Notes under the pieces: model-generated
Seen by the model: the letters and a program-made list of their open reading frames with translations, nothing else
What the model was told of the DNA's origin: nothing
Databases searched by the model: none
In this document: in pieces, positions 32,365 to 42,278 of the stretch
How the letters are laid out: every line of letters starts with the position of its first letter
Position numbering within the stretch: the stretch's first letter is position 1
Program-made: the position numbers and the translations under genes
From: Pseudoroseomonas cervicalis
GTDB lineage: Bacteria; Pseudomonadota; Alphaproteobacteria; Acetobacterales; Acetobacteraceae
DNA length: 64,000 nucleotides
Direction of reading: 5' to 3'
NCBI RefSeq assembly: GCF_030818485.1
Contig: NZ_JAUTAJ010000004.1
Span: forward strand, 1,157,001 to 1,221,000

Positions 32365-33135
32365 ATGGACCAGACCATGATCGAGGTCGCCGCGCTGCAG
32401 AAGCGCTTCGGCGCCAACACCGTGCTGCGCGACGTCAACCTGCAGGTGCGCAAGGGCGAGGTGGTGGCCCTCATCGGCCCCTCCGGCTCCGGCAAGTCGA
32501 CGCTGCTGCGCTGCCTGAACCTGCTGGTGGTGCCGGATGGCGGCCGCGTGCGGGTGGGCGAGCAGAGCTTCGCCTTCGGCGGCGCCGTGTCGCTGCCCGG
32601 CACCCAGGCCATGGCGCGCTTCCGCGCCGCCACCGGCATGGTGTTCCAGCAATTCAACCTGTTTCCGCACATGACCGTGCTGGCCAATGTGATGGAAGGC
32701 CCGCTGACCGTCCGCCGCATGCCGCGCGCCGAGGCCGAGGCGCTGGCGCGCGGGCTGCTCGGCAAGGTCGGGCTGGCGGAAAAGGCGGAGCAATATCCCT
32801 CCCGCCTCTCCGGCGGGCAGAAGCAGCGTGTCGCCATCGCCCGCGCGCTGGCCATGCAGCCCGCGGTGATGCTGTTCGACGAGGCGACCAGCGCCCTCGA
32901 CCCCGAGCTGGTGGGCGAGGTGCTGGCGGTGATGCAGTCGCTCGCCGCCGAGGGCATGACGATGGTCATCGTCACCCATGAGATCGCCTTCGCCCGCGAC
33001 GTCGCCGACCGCGTGGTGTTCCTGCGCGACGGCGTCATCGTCGAGGACGGACCGGCCCGCCAGGTCATCGACACCCCGCGGGAGGAGGCGACGCGCGCCT
33101 TCCTCTCGCATTTCCACCGCCAGCGGGAAGGCTGA
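32365..33135 (+). CDS. Amino-acid ABC transporter ATP-binding protein
   Basis: A 256-residue ABC ATPase of the GlnQ/HisP type. Walker A is GPSGSGKST, the Q-loop [17 protein letters not shown], the signature [19 protein letters not shown], and Walker [15 protein letters not shown], with the H-loop in [10 protein letters not shown] short insert ([17 protein letters not shown]) after the Walker A domain is unusual but lies in the variable region. It hydrolyses ATP to drive the adjacent permease. Spacing to the permease is 13 bases and to the next gene four bases, so it is mid-operon. Confidence 0.95.
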   Translation: MDQTMIEVAALQKRFGANTVLRDVNLQVRKGEVVALIGPSGSGKSTLLRCLNLLVVPDGGRVRVGEQSFAFGGAVSLPGTQAMARFRAATGMVFQQFNLFPHMTVLANVMEGPLTVRRMPRAEAEALARGLLGKVGLAEKAEQYPSRLSGGQKQRVAIARALAMQPAVMLFDEATSALDPELVGEVLAVMQSLAAEGMTMVIVTHEIAFARDVADRVVFLRDGVIVEDGPARQVIDTPREEATRAFLSHFHRQREG

Positions 33136-33139
33136 GACC

Positions 33140-34270
33140 ATGAGCATCGGCCCTGTCGTCGAACGCATGCGGGTCTTCCTGGTGGAAAGCCCGATCAGGA
33201 TGGCCCGCGCCCAGGGCGTGGGCTCGGTGCAGGGCAGCGTGCGCCGCGTGCTGCTGGAGCTGACCGCCAGCGACGGCGCCATCGGCTGGGGCGAGGCCGC
33301 GCCCTGGGAGGTCTTCACCGGCACGCCGGAGGGCGCCTTCCTGGCGCTCGACGTCTATCTGCGGCCGCTGGTGATCGGCGCGCCGGTGTTCAGGCTGCGC
33401 AGCCTGATGGCGCAGATGGACCGCGCGCTGACCGGACACCCGGAAAGCAAGGTGGCGGTGGAGATGGCACTGCTGGACCTGATGGGCCAGCAGACCGGGC
33501 TGCCGATGTCGGAGCTGCTGGGCGGGCGGGTGCGCGACACCATCCCCCTCTCCTTCTCCATCGCCGATCCGGATTTCGCCGCCGACCTGGCGCGCATGCA
33601 GGAGATGGTCGGCCAGGGCCACCGCCTGTTCAAGGTGAAGACCGGCGTGAAGCCGCATGCCGAGGACATGGCGCATCTGGAGGCGATGCGCGACGCCTTC
33701 GGCGACCGCATCGATCTGCGCCTGGACTACAACCAGGCGCTGGAGCCGTTCCGCGCCATGAATGTGCTGCGCGATGTCGACCGCTTCCGCCCCACCTTCA
33801 TCGAGCAGCCGGTGCCGCGCCGGCATCTGGACGCCATGGCCGGTTTCTGCGCCGCCCTCGACACGCCGGTGCTGGCGGATGAAAGCTGCTTCGACGCCAC
33901 CGACCTGCTGGAGATCGTCCGCCGCCAGGCCGCCGACGCCATCAGCGTGAAGCTGATGAAATGCGGCGGGCTGCTGAAGGCGCAGGCGCTGATGGCGATC
34001 GCCGACACCGCCGGCATCCCCGGCTATGGCGGCACGCTGTGGGAGGGCGGCATCGCGCTCGCCGCCGGCACGCAACTGATCGCGGCAACGCCCGGCATCT
34101 CGCTCGGCTGCGAATTCTACATGCCGCACCATGTGCTGACCGAGGATGTGCTGGAAGAGCGCATCCCGCAGCGCCGCGGCGAAGTGGTGGTGCCGGAAAC
34201 GCCGGGGCTTGGCATCCGCATCAGCGAGCATTCGCTGAAGCATGGGGCGAGGCTGCTGGCGGAAGCATGA
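33140..34270 (+). CDS. Mandelate racemase/muconate lactonizing enzyme family protein
   Basis: A 376-residue enolase-superfamily enzyme. The catalytic Lys is in LFKVKTGVKP (KxK motif). Metal ligands lie in LRLDYNQALEP (Asp), TFIEQPVPRR (Glu) and VLADESCFDA (Asp), and a second Lys in ISVKLMKCGG. This fits the muconate-cycloisomerase branch, which also includes dipeptide epimerases and N-acylamino-acid racemases. No catechol or ortho-cleavage genes are nearby, whereas an amino-acid-type ABC transporter precedes it by four bases. A racemase or lactonase acting on the imported compound is therefore as likely as muconate cycloisomerisation. A hairpin terminator follows. Confidence 0.88.
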   Translation: MSIGPVVERMRVFLVESPIRMARAQGVGSVQGSVRRVLLELTASDGAIGWGEAAPWEVFTGTPEGAFLALDVYLRPLVIGAPVFRLRSLMAQMDRALTGHPESKVAVEMALLDLMGQQTGLPMSELLGGRVRDTIPLSFSIADPDFAADLARMQEMVGQGHRLFKVKTGVKPHAEDMAHLEAMRDAFGDRIDLRLDYNQALEPFRAMNVLRDVDRFRPTFIEQPVPRRHLDAMAGFCAALDTPVLADESCFDATDLLEIVRRQAADAISVKLMKCGGLLKAQALMAIADTAGIPGYGGTLWEGGIALAAGTQLIAATPGISLGCEFYMPHHVLTEDVLEERIPQRRGEVVVPETPGLGIRISEHSLKHGARLLAEA

Positions 34271-34276
34271 CAAAGG

Positions 34277-34312
34277 CCAGGGGAATGAATTCCCCTGGAC
34301 CCCTTCTTTTTT
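34277..34312 (+). terminator. Terminator of the ABC/enolase operon (GAATTC hairpin family)
   Basis: Stem CCAGGGGAA/TTCCCCTGG with loop TGAA, then ACCCCTTC and six T, ending CTGTCAG. Sequence and layout match the unit at 19300. Confidence 0.87.
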
Positions 34313-34400
34313 CTGTCAGACTGCCGTGGCCGGGTTGAGAGATGGGCCGCTATCACCAGTGCGCTTCATCTCCGGAACGCGAGTCCTGTGAGAGCTCGGC

Positions 34401-35312
34401 CTACCGCAGGGCGCGGTCTGCCATTCTCTCCCAAACACTCATCAGCCGTCGGAAAGCACGTAGGCTAAGGTAGCGGTCACTGGGCCGCTCTTCAGCATCG
34501 GTCACCGCCAGCTTGATCTTAGGAGGAAGGCCGAGCCTCACCTCCTCTCGCAATGCCCACCAAGTTTTTGGCTGCGCGCCCACATAGCGGATTGGCATCA
34601 CAGAATCATCGACATAGTCGAGGATGGTCTGTGCCAGCAGATAATCTACCCCATGTCCGGAATTGGGCGAGCGAATTGCCAAGAGCTCATCGTAGGAGCG
34701 CAGAGCGTAATCCAGGACTTCTACCCAGTAACCGGCCTCAGAAACCTCTCTGTATCCTCCGACGATACAGTCCCATGTTAGGATTTCGAAATCCGTCCGA
34801 GTGCCGCAAGGGAAGAGAATCGCCCGCGCTTTGTCCGTCAGAAGAGCGATTTGCAGGATCTCGCAATCGCCCAGAATGCGCTTGAGCGGTTCGACGACAC
34901 AGTTCTTTTGTCTTTCGATCTGGCCGGTGATCCCGTCCTTAGTGGCATTGCTGAACAGCTTTGCCTCGATCACGAGCAACAGGGGACGAGGACCCTCGAT
35001 CAGGATTACCAGATCCGGCGTGTCGCCCGAATAATCTGACTTCTCCTCCTCACACAGATGCTGCCAGCCAGCGGATCGATTGCCTCGTATGGCATCGCGC
35101 AGATCGTACTCGGTGAAGAACAGTACATTGGACCCGTCGGGCGAGACTTCGATGCCCTGATAACCCGGCCCCAACATGGCTAGGAAACGCTGCAGCCTGT
35201 CGGACCAGATGATCCCGGGCAGCACCGTCCCCGTGTAGAAGCGCTCCTTGCGGTTCATGGGCAGTCTCGGCTTTCGCGCGAAGAGCTGCGGTGCCCCCTT
35301 CGTCGTTGTCAT
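34401..35312 (-). CDS. PD-(D/E)XK nuclease-like protein, low-GC insert
   Basis: A 303-residue protein without signal or membrane helices. The stretch DTPDLVILIEG followed by LLLVIEAKLFS matches the D-(x)n-ExK signature of PD-(D/E)XK nucleases (Asp in TPDLV, Glu and Lys in EAK). Its downstream part has the helices and strands expected for the fold, then a helical C-terminal domain. Sampled lines of the gene are about 48-58% GC against about 70% in flanking genes, so it was probably acquired by transfer. No methylase, ATPase or helicase lies beside it. A restriction- or defence-type role is inference. Other readings, such as a repair endonuclease, remain possible. Confidence 0.7.
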   Translation of the reverse strand: MTTTKGAPQLFARKPRLPMNRKERFYTGTVLPGIIWSDRLQRFLAMLGPGYQGIEVSPDGSNVLFFTEYDLRDAIRGNRSAGWQHLCEEEKSDYSGDTPDLVILIEGPRPLLLVIEAKLFSNATKDGITGQIERQKNCVVEPLKRILGDCEILQIALLTDKARAILFPCGTRTDFEILTWDCIVGGYREVSEAGYWVEVLDYALRSYDELLAIRSPNSGHGVDYLLAQTILDYVDDSVMPIRYVGAQPKTWWALREEVRLGLPPKIKLAVTDAEERPSDRYLSLRAFRRLMSVWERMADRALR

Positions 35313-35334
35313 ATCGTTATCCTCCCCGGCCCAT

Positions 35335-35365
35335 AAAAAAACGCTCCGGGGTTTCCCCCGAAGCG
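35335..35365 (-). terminator. Rho-independent terminator of glnA
   Basis: Minus-strand stem CGCTTCGGGG/CCCCGGAGCG (one G-T pair) with tetraloop GAAA, followed by seven T, 25 bases past the glnA stop. Confidence 0.93.
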
Positions 35366-35390
35366 CTTCCGTCCGTCGATCCGTGCAGGA

Positions 35391-36827
<1,437 letters not shown>

Positions 36828-36983
36828 CGTGTGTGGTCCTGTTCCCCTAACGACAATCGGTAGTCACGCAGGCGGGGTCCGAACCCTCGCCGCGTGGAGC
36901 GGGGCGGCCCCTCGGGGCGCGCCTCCGCCGCATGGCATTGGCGGCGCCGCACGCCCCCGCGCGCGGCAGCCGCAAAGCGTCTG

Positions 36984-37688
<705 letters not shown>

Positions 37689-38876
37689 ATGAAGCCGCAG
37701 AACGACCTGCTCTCCGCGACCGGCACCACCATCTTCACCGTCATGTCGGCGCTGGCCGTGCAGCATGGCTCGATCAATCTCGGCCAGGGCTTCCCGGATT
37801 ACGAGGGGCCGGAGGATGTGGTGCGGGCCGCGGCCGATGCGCTGCTCGACAATCGCAACCAGTACCCGCCGCTGACCGGCCTGCCGGAGCTGCGCCAGGC
37901 CGTGGCGGCGGCGAATCGCCGCTTCTACGGGCTGGAGATCGACCCGAATGCCGAGGTGGTGGTCACCTCCGGCGCCACCGAGGCGCTGGCCGCCTCGCTG
38001 ATGGCGGTGATCAATCCGGGCGACGAGGTGGTGCTGCTCGAGCCGCTCTACGACACCTACCTGCCGGTGGTGCGGCTGCTGGGCGCGGTGCCGAAGCTGG
38101 TGCGCCTCAGCCCGCCGAAATGGGAGCTGCCGCGCGCCGAGCTCGCCGCGGCCTTCGGTCCGAAGACCAAGGCGATCCTGCTCAACAGCCCGATGAACCC
38201 GGCCGGCAAGGTCTTCACCGCCGCCGAGCTGGCCTATATCGCCGAGCTCTGCCAGCGCCACGACACCTACGCGGTCTGCGACGAGGTGTATGAGCACCTG
38301 ACCTTCGATGGCTGGAAGCACATCCCGCTGATGACGCTGCCGGGCATGCGGGAGCGCTGCATGCGCATCGGCTCGGCCGGCAAGACCTTCAGCCTGACCG
38401 GCTGGAAGGTCGGCTACATCACCGCCGATCGCAGCCTGGCCGCCAATGTGGCCAAGGCGCACCAGATGCTGACCTTCACCACCGCGCCCAACCTGCAGCG
38501 CGCGGTGGCCGTCGGCCTGGCCAAGGACGATGCCTATTTCGCCAGCCTCTCGGCCGAGCTGCAGGCCAGGCGCGACCTGCTGGCCCAGGGCCTCGCCGAG
38601 CTCGGCTTCGGCGTACTGCCGACGCAGGGCAGCTATTTCATCACCTGCGACTTCACGCCGCTCGGCTTCGCCGGCGACGACATCGCCTTCTGCCGCCACA
38701 TCACCGAGGTGGCGAAGGTGACGGCCATTCCCGTCTCCGCCTTCTATGCGGGGGCGGATGCGCCGAAGAATTTCGTCCGCTTCGCCTTCTGCAAGCGCGA
38801 GGCGGTGCTGGAGGAAGCGCTGCAGCGGCTGCGCGCCTGGAAGCAGGCCCAGGGCGATCTGGCCGCCGCCATCTGA
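37689..38876 (+). CDS. Class I/II pyridoxal-phosphate aminotransferase
   Basis: A 395-residue fold-type I aminotransferase. Key parts are INLGQGFPDYEGPEDV and NQYPPLTGLPELRQAVA near the N-terminus, VVVTSGATEALAA at the cofactor phosphate site, LNSPMNPAGKVF and YAVCDEVYEHLTFDG at the ring contacts, and the Schiff-base Lys in SAGKTFSLTGWKVGY. It most resembles the methionine/kynurenine/DapC-like subgroup acting on a range of amino and keto acids. Start ATG 37689 gives the usual short N-terminus. It is a single gene, divergent from glnB, consistent with nitrogen metabolism; the substrate is not fixed by sequence alone. Confidence 0.92.
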   Translation: MKPQNDLLSATGTTIFTVMSALAVQHGSINLGQGFPDYEGPEDVVRAAADALLDNRNQYPPLTGLPELRQAVAAANRRFYGLEIDPNAEVVVTSGATEALAASLMAVINPGDEVVLLEPLYDTYLPVVRLLGAVPKLVRLSPPKWELPRAELAAAFGPKTKAILLNSPMNPAGKVFTAAELAYIAELCQRHDTYAVCDEVYEHLTFDGWKHIPLMTLPGMRERCMRIGSAGKTFSLTGWKVGYITADRSLAANVAKAHQMLTFTTAPNLQRAVAVGLAKDDAYFASLSAELQARRDLLAQGLAELGFGVLPTQGSYFITCDFTPLGFAGDDIAFCRHITEVAKVTAIPVSAFYAGADAPKNFVRFAFCKREAVLEEALQRLRAWKQAQGDLAAAI

Positions 38877-39196
38877 CACCGAGCCCCGCCGCGCCCCGCA
38901 AGGGACGTGGCGGGAAGCCGGCGGGCTGCGTCCCGCCTGGCCATCAAGCGCTTCGGCGCGGCCTTTTCCCGGCTTCGTATCGCACAGCGCCCGCCTCGCC
39001 CGGTTGCGGAGATCGCTGTCAGGCACAGCGGCCATGCCGCCGCCGGGTGGGCGCGGCATCGCGGCCACAGCGCGGCACGGATCGCCGCCGCCGGCCGGCC
39101 GGTCGCTGGCGAAGCCCTGCGCCGCTTGCTAAGCGAAGCCTGCCGGAATTTCCGACACTCCCAAGAAAATCGTAGAAGCAAGCGAGTCACACAGGC
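38877..39196. other. Intergenic region upstream of the HU gene
   Basis: 320 bases with no convincing gene. The last ~70 bases are AT-richer (TTGCTAAGCG, GGAATTTCC, AAGAAAATCGTAG) and probably contain the HU promoter. Confidence 0.45.
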
Positions 39197-39466
39197 ATGT
39201 CGAAGGCTTTCATCGCGCAGGTGCTGCAGGATTCCCTGGGCTGCACCGGCGTCGCCGCCAATCGCGCGGCCGGCGAACTGATCGCCGCCATCGTCAAGGA
39301 CATGAAGAAGCAAGGCGGCTTCACCCTGCCGAGCTTCGGCACCTTCACCGTGCGCAAGACCAAGGCGCGCAAGGGCATGAACCCGCGCACCGGCGAGCCG
39401 GTGAAGATCAAGGCCGGCAAGACGGTGCGCTTCAAGGCCTCGCCCAATCTGCGCAAGGCGGTCTGA
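39197..39466 (+). CDS. HU-family DNA-binding protein
   Basis: An 89-residue histone-like protein of the HU/IHF family. The N-terminal helices (MSKAFIAQVLQDSLGCTG and AANRAAGELIAAIVKDM) form the dimer body. FTLPSFGTFTVRKTKARKG leads into the DNA-binding arm with NPRTGEPVKIKAG, where the tip has MNP rather than the common RNP. It bends and compacts DNA as a dimer. The length and the lack of an IHF-specific sequence favour HU. The gene is single, with an AT-rich promoter region upstream and a GC hairpin shared with the convergent neighbour downstream. Confidence 0.93.
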   Translation: MSKAFIAQVLQDSLGCTGVAANRAAGELIAAIVKDMKKQGGFTLPSFGTFTVRKTKARKGMNPRTGEPVKIKAGKTVRFKASPNLRKAV

Positions 39467-39517
39467 CGCGGGCGGCAGCAGGGGGCTGCGCGCCCCCTGC
39501 CCCGCGGCCGCGCGCGG

Positions 39518-40498
39518 CTACTGATCGCGCCAGGGCTTGCGCGACCACATCTCCTGCAGCCGCGCATCCAGGCCGAGCACGGCGTCGCGATACTCCGCCC
39601 CCACCATCGCCTTCACCGGCAGCACCATGCGCTCGGCATCGGCCAGGAATTGCGGGTCGGCCAGGGCGGCGCGAAAGGCGGCCTCCAGCTTCTGCGCGAT
39701 CTCGGGCGGCAGGTTCGGCGGCGCCACGATGCCGCGCTGCGCGCCGGCCACCACCTTCACCCCCTGCTCGGTCAGCGTCGGCACCTCCGGCAGCGCCGGG
39801 TCGCGCTGCGCGCCGGCCTGGGCCAGGCAGCGGAAGCGGCCATCGCGATAGCCGGGCCCGCCCTCGCTGACATTGAAGCAGCCGACATCGAGATGCCCGC
39901 CCAGCACCGCCGTCTGCAGCGGCGCCGCGCCGTTGAAGGGCACATGGGTAAAGCGCACGCCCTGCACCGCATCCTCGACCTCCAGCATCACCAGATGGTC
40001 GTCGGAGCCGATCCCGGTGGTGCCGAAGCTCAGCGTGCCGGGCTCCTTCTTGGCGCGGTCCAGCAAGTCCTGCAGCGTGCGGATCGGCGAATCCGCCTTC
40101 ACCCACAGCCCGCCCGGATCGTCCACCACATTGGCGATGTAGGTGAAGTCGCGCACGCGGTAGCGCACCTGCCGCTCATAGGGGATGGTCATCATGGCGG
40201 GCGAGGTGACGGCGCCCAGCACATAGCCATCGGCACGGGCGTTGAAGGCGGCCTCCATGCCGATCTGGCTGCCGGCGCCGGGGCGGTTCTCCACCACGAA
40301 GGTGGCGCCGGGCAGGTGGCGCTGCACATGCGGCAGCACGACACGCGCCATCTGGTCCACGCCGCCGCCCGGCGGGAAGGGCACATAGACGATGATGGGG
40401 CGCTCGGCCGGCCAGGCGGCGGCGCGGGCCAGGCGCGGCGCGAACAGGCTCGCGGCGCCCAGCGCAGCCAGGCTGCGGCGGGTGGTCTGCATGGACAT
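39518..40498 (-). CDS. Tripartite tricarboxylate transporter-type substrate-binding protein (TctC/Bug)
   Basis: A 326-residue periplasmic binding protein of the Bug/TctC family. A Tat/Sec-like signal (MSMQTTRRSLAALGAASLFA, ending LARAAA) precedes PIIVYVPFPPGGGVDQMARV, the loop that binds carboxylates. VVENRPGAGSQIGMEAAF and FTHVPFNGAAPLQTAVLGGH are further signatures. No tctA/tctB membrane genes are nearby, as is common for Bug proteins. It follows the SDR and RraA-like genes on the same strand, and the ligand may be the carboxylic acid degraded by them. ATG 40498 was chosen; ATG 40492 is close by. Confidence 0.92.
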   Translation of the reverse strand: MSMQTTRRSLAALGAASLFAPRLARAAAWPAERPIIVYVPFPPGGGVDQMARVVLPHVQRHLPGATFVVENRPGAGSQIGMEAAFNARADGYVLGAVTSPAMMTIPYERQVRYRVRDFTYIANVVDDPGGLWVKADSPIRTLQDLLDRAKKEPGTLSFGTTGIGSDDHLVMLEVEDAVQGVRFTHVPFNGAAPLQTAVLGGHLDVGCFNVSEGGPGYRDGRFRCLAQAGAQRDPALPEVPTLTEQGVKVVAGAQRGIVAPPNLPPEIAQKLEAAFRAALADPQFLADAERMVLPVKAMVGAEYRDAVLGLDARLQEMWSRKPWRDQ

Positions 40499-40614
40499 GT
40501 TCCTTTTCCCCAGCCGGTCCGCCGCCACGCCCCTCTTGCAACGGGGGCACGTGCCACGTCCGGCTTTTTTTCGGTTTTTGACGCAGCGGGCGGCGCCCCC
40601 TGCGTCCATTGCCT

Positions 40615-40641
40615 GCGCCGCCGGACAGCGTCCGGCGGCGC
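40615..40641. other. Strong stem-loop between RraA-like and TctC genes
   Basis: Twelve-base stem GCGCCGCCGGAC/GTCCGGCGGCGC with loop AGC, just past the RraA-like stop. The T-run precedes rather than follows it on the minus strand, so it is not a canonical terminator; it may stabilise the mRNA 3' end. Confidence 0.5.
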
Positions 40642-40649
40642 CGAAAAAA

Positions 40650-41366
40650 CTACTTCTTGCGGGAGGCTTCGTAGCGGGCCTTGTTCTCGGCATTGGGCGG
40701 GTAGAGGCCGGGCAGCGAGGCGCCGTTCTCGACCTCGCCCATGATCCAGCTTTCCTGCGCCTCCTGCTCGGCGGCGAGCTCGGTGACCTCGTCGACCAGG
40801 GCGGCGGGGATCAGCACGGCGCCGTCATCATCGACCACCACGACATCGTTCGGGAAGACGGCGACGCCGCCGCAGCCCACCGGCTCCTGCCAGTTGATGA
40901 AGGTGAGGCCGGCGACGGAGGGCGGCGCGGCATTGCCCTGGCACCACACCGGCAGGCCGGTGCCGATGACGCCGGCGCCATCGCGCACCACGCCATCGGT
41001 GATCAGCGCGGCGACCTTCTTCTTCGCCATGCGGGCGCAGAGGATGTCGCCGAAGATGCCGGCATCGGTGCAGCCCATGGCGTCGGCGACGACGATGACG
41101 CCTTCCGGCATCGCCTCGATGGCGCTGCGGGTGGAGATCGGGTTGGACCAGCTGGCGGGCGTCGCCAGATCCTCGCGGGCGGGCACGAAGCGCAGGGTGA
41201 AGGCGCGGCCGACCAGGCGCGGCTGGCCCGGCTTCAGCGGGCGGGTGCCGCGCATCCACACATTGCGCAGGCCCTTCTTCAGCAGCACCGTGGTCAGCGT
41301 CGCGGTGGAGATGCCGGAGAGGGTGTCGATGATCTTCTGGTCGAGCGAGGCGACGTCGACGGACAT
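40650..41366 (-). CDS. RraA-family protein (HMG/CHA aldolase-like)
   Basis: A 238-residue member of the RraA/dimethylmenaquinone-methyltransferase-like family, whose catabolic members are 4-hydroxy-4-methyl-2-oxoglutarate/CHA aldolases. Visible signatures are IVVADAMGCTDAGIFGDILC and ALITDGVVRDGAGV around the metal/substrate site, and FPNDVVVVDDDGAVLIPAAL near the C-terminus. Aldolase members cleave protocatechuate or gallate meta-cleavage products to pyruvate. Being between an SDR and a TctC binding protein under a divergent LysR regulator favours a catabolic role over RNase E control. The substrate is inferred only. Confidence 0.88.
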   Translation of the reverse strand: MSVDVASLDQKIIDTLSGISTATLTTVLLKKGLRNVWMRGTRPLKPGQPRLVGRAFTLRFVPAREDLATPASWSNPISTRSAIEAMPEGVIVVADAMGCTDAGIFGDILCARMAKKKVAALITDGVVRDGAGVIGTGLPVWCQGNAAPPSVAGLTFINWQEPVGCGGVAVFPNDVVVVDDDGAVLIPAALVDEVTELAAEQEAQESWIMGEVENGASLPGLYPPNAENKARYEASRKK

Positions 41367-41377
41367 GGCAGGAGCCC

Positions 41378-42163
41378 TCAGATGCTGGGGATCAGCCCGC
41401 CATCCACGCGGATGACGGAGCCGTTGATGTAGGAGGCGCGCTCGGAGGCCAGGAAGGCGACGGTGTCGCCATATTCCTCCGGCTTGCCATAGCGGCCCGC
41501 CGGGATCGAGCCGGTGCTCTCGGCCGAGACCTCGTCCACGCTGCGGTTCTCGCGCTTGGCCTTCTGCTCGTCGAGGAACTTGATGCGGTCGGTGGCGACG
41601 CGGCCGGGCAGCACGATATTGGCGGTGATGCCGTCGCGCCCGACCTCACGCGCCAGCGTCTTCGACCAGCCGACCAGCGTCGAGCGCAGCGCGTTGGAGA
41701 TGCCGAGATTGGGGATCGGCGCCACCACGCCCGAGGAGGTGCTGGTGATGATGCGGCCCCATTTGGCGGCGCGCATGCCGGGCAGCACGCGGTCGGTCAG
41801 CGCGATGACCGACAGCACCATGGCGTTGAAATGCTTCGCCCACAGCGCGGGGTCCTGGCCGGAGGCCGGCGTCGGCGGCGGGCCGCCGGTGTTGTTGACC
41901 AGCACGGCGACGGGGCCGAGCTCGGCCTCGATGCGCGCGACATTGGTCTCGATTGCGGCGAGGTCGGCCAGGTCCCAGACCAGGCTGATCGCCTGCCCGC
42001 CCTTGGCCTTCACCACCGCCTCGGTGCGCGCCAGGCCCTCGGCGCTGACATCGGCCAGCGCCAGCTTGGCACCTTCCGCCGCCAGCGAGGCGGCGATGGC
42101 GCCACCCAGGCCCCCGCCGGCGCCCAGCACCAGCGCGACCTTGCCCTGCAAACCCAGATCCAT
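41378..42163 (-). CDS. SDR-family oxidoreductase lacking the YxxxK motif
   Basis: A 261-residue SDR with an intact cofactor site (LVLGAGGGLGGAIAASLA) and VAVLVNNTGGPPP. The catalytic Ser region TSTSSGVVAPIPNLG is present. The Tyr/Lys pair is replaced: the sequence reads ISNALRSTLVGWSKTLA, so YxxxK becomes SNALR. This NNTGGPPP/SNALR pattern appears to define a recurrent SDR subgroup, so it is probably a working enzyme or binding protein of unknown chemistry. It is the first gene of the unit with RraA-like and TctC genes and lies divergent from a LysR gene, which likely controls it. Confidence 0.87.
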   Translation of the reverse strand: MDLGLQGKVALVLGAGGGLGGAIAASLAAEGAKLALADVSAEGLARTEAVVKAKGGQAISLVWDLADLAAIETNVARIEAELGPVAVLVNNTGGPPPTPASGQDPALWAKHFNAMVLSVIALTDRVLPGMRAAKWGRIITSTSSGVVAPIPNLGISNALRSTLVGWSKTLAREVGRDGITANIVLPGRVATDRIKFLDEQKAKRENRSVDEVSAESTGSIPAGRYGKPEEYGDTVAFLASERASYINGSVIRVDGGLIPSI

Positions 42164-42247
42164 GTTTTTTCCAGTCTCTACCAGAGCGGCCGGAGGCCGC
42201 GACCGGGCGAGTGTGGAGGCTGGGTCCCCGTCAGAAAACCCTTTCTT

Positions 42248-42260
42248 TCCTGCTTTCGGA
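42248..42260. promoter_or_regulatory. Candidate LysR box (T-N11-A)
   Basis: TCCTGCTTTCGGA forms an interrupted dyad (TCC/GGA, extended TTCC/GGAA) with T-N11-A spacing, 18 bases before the LysR start and in the divergent promoter with the SDR gene. Confidence 0.4.
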
Positions 42261-42278
42261 AGATAGATTTCTTTTCCG

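Noticed and set aside
34401..35312. Complete restriction-modification system
   Set aside because: Only one gene is present; there is no methylase or specificity subunit on either side.
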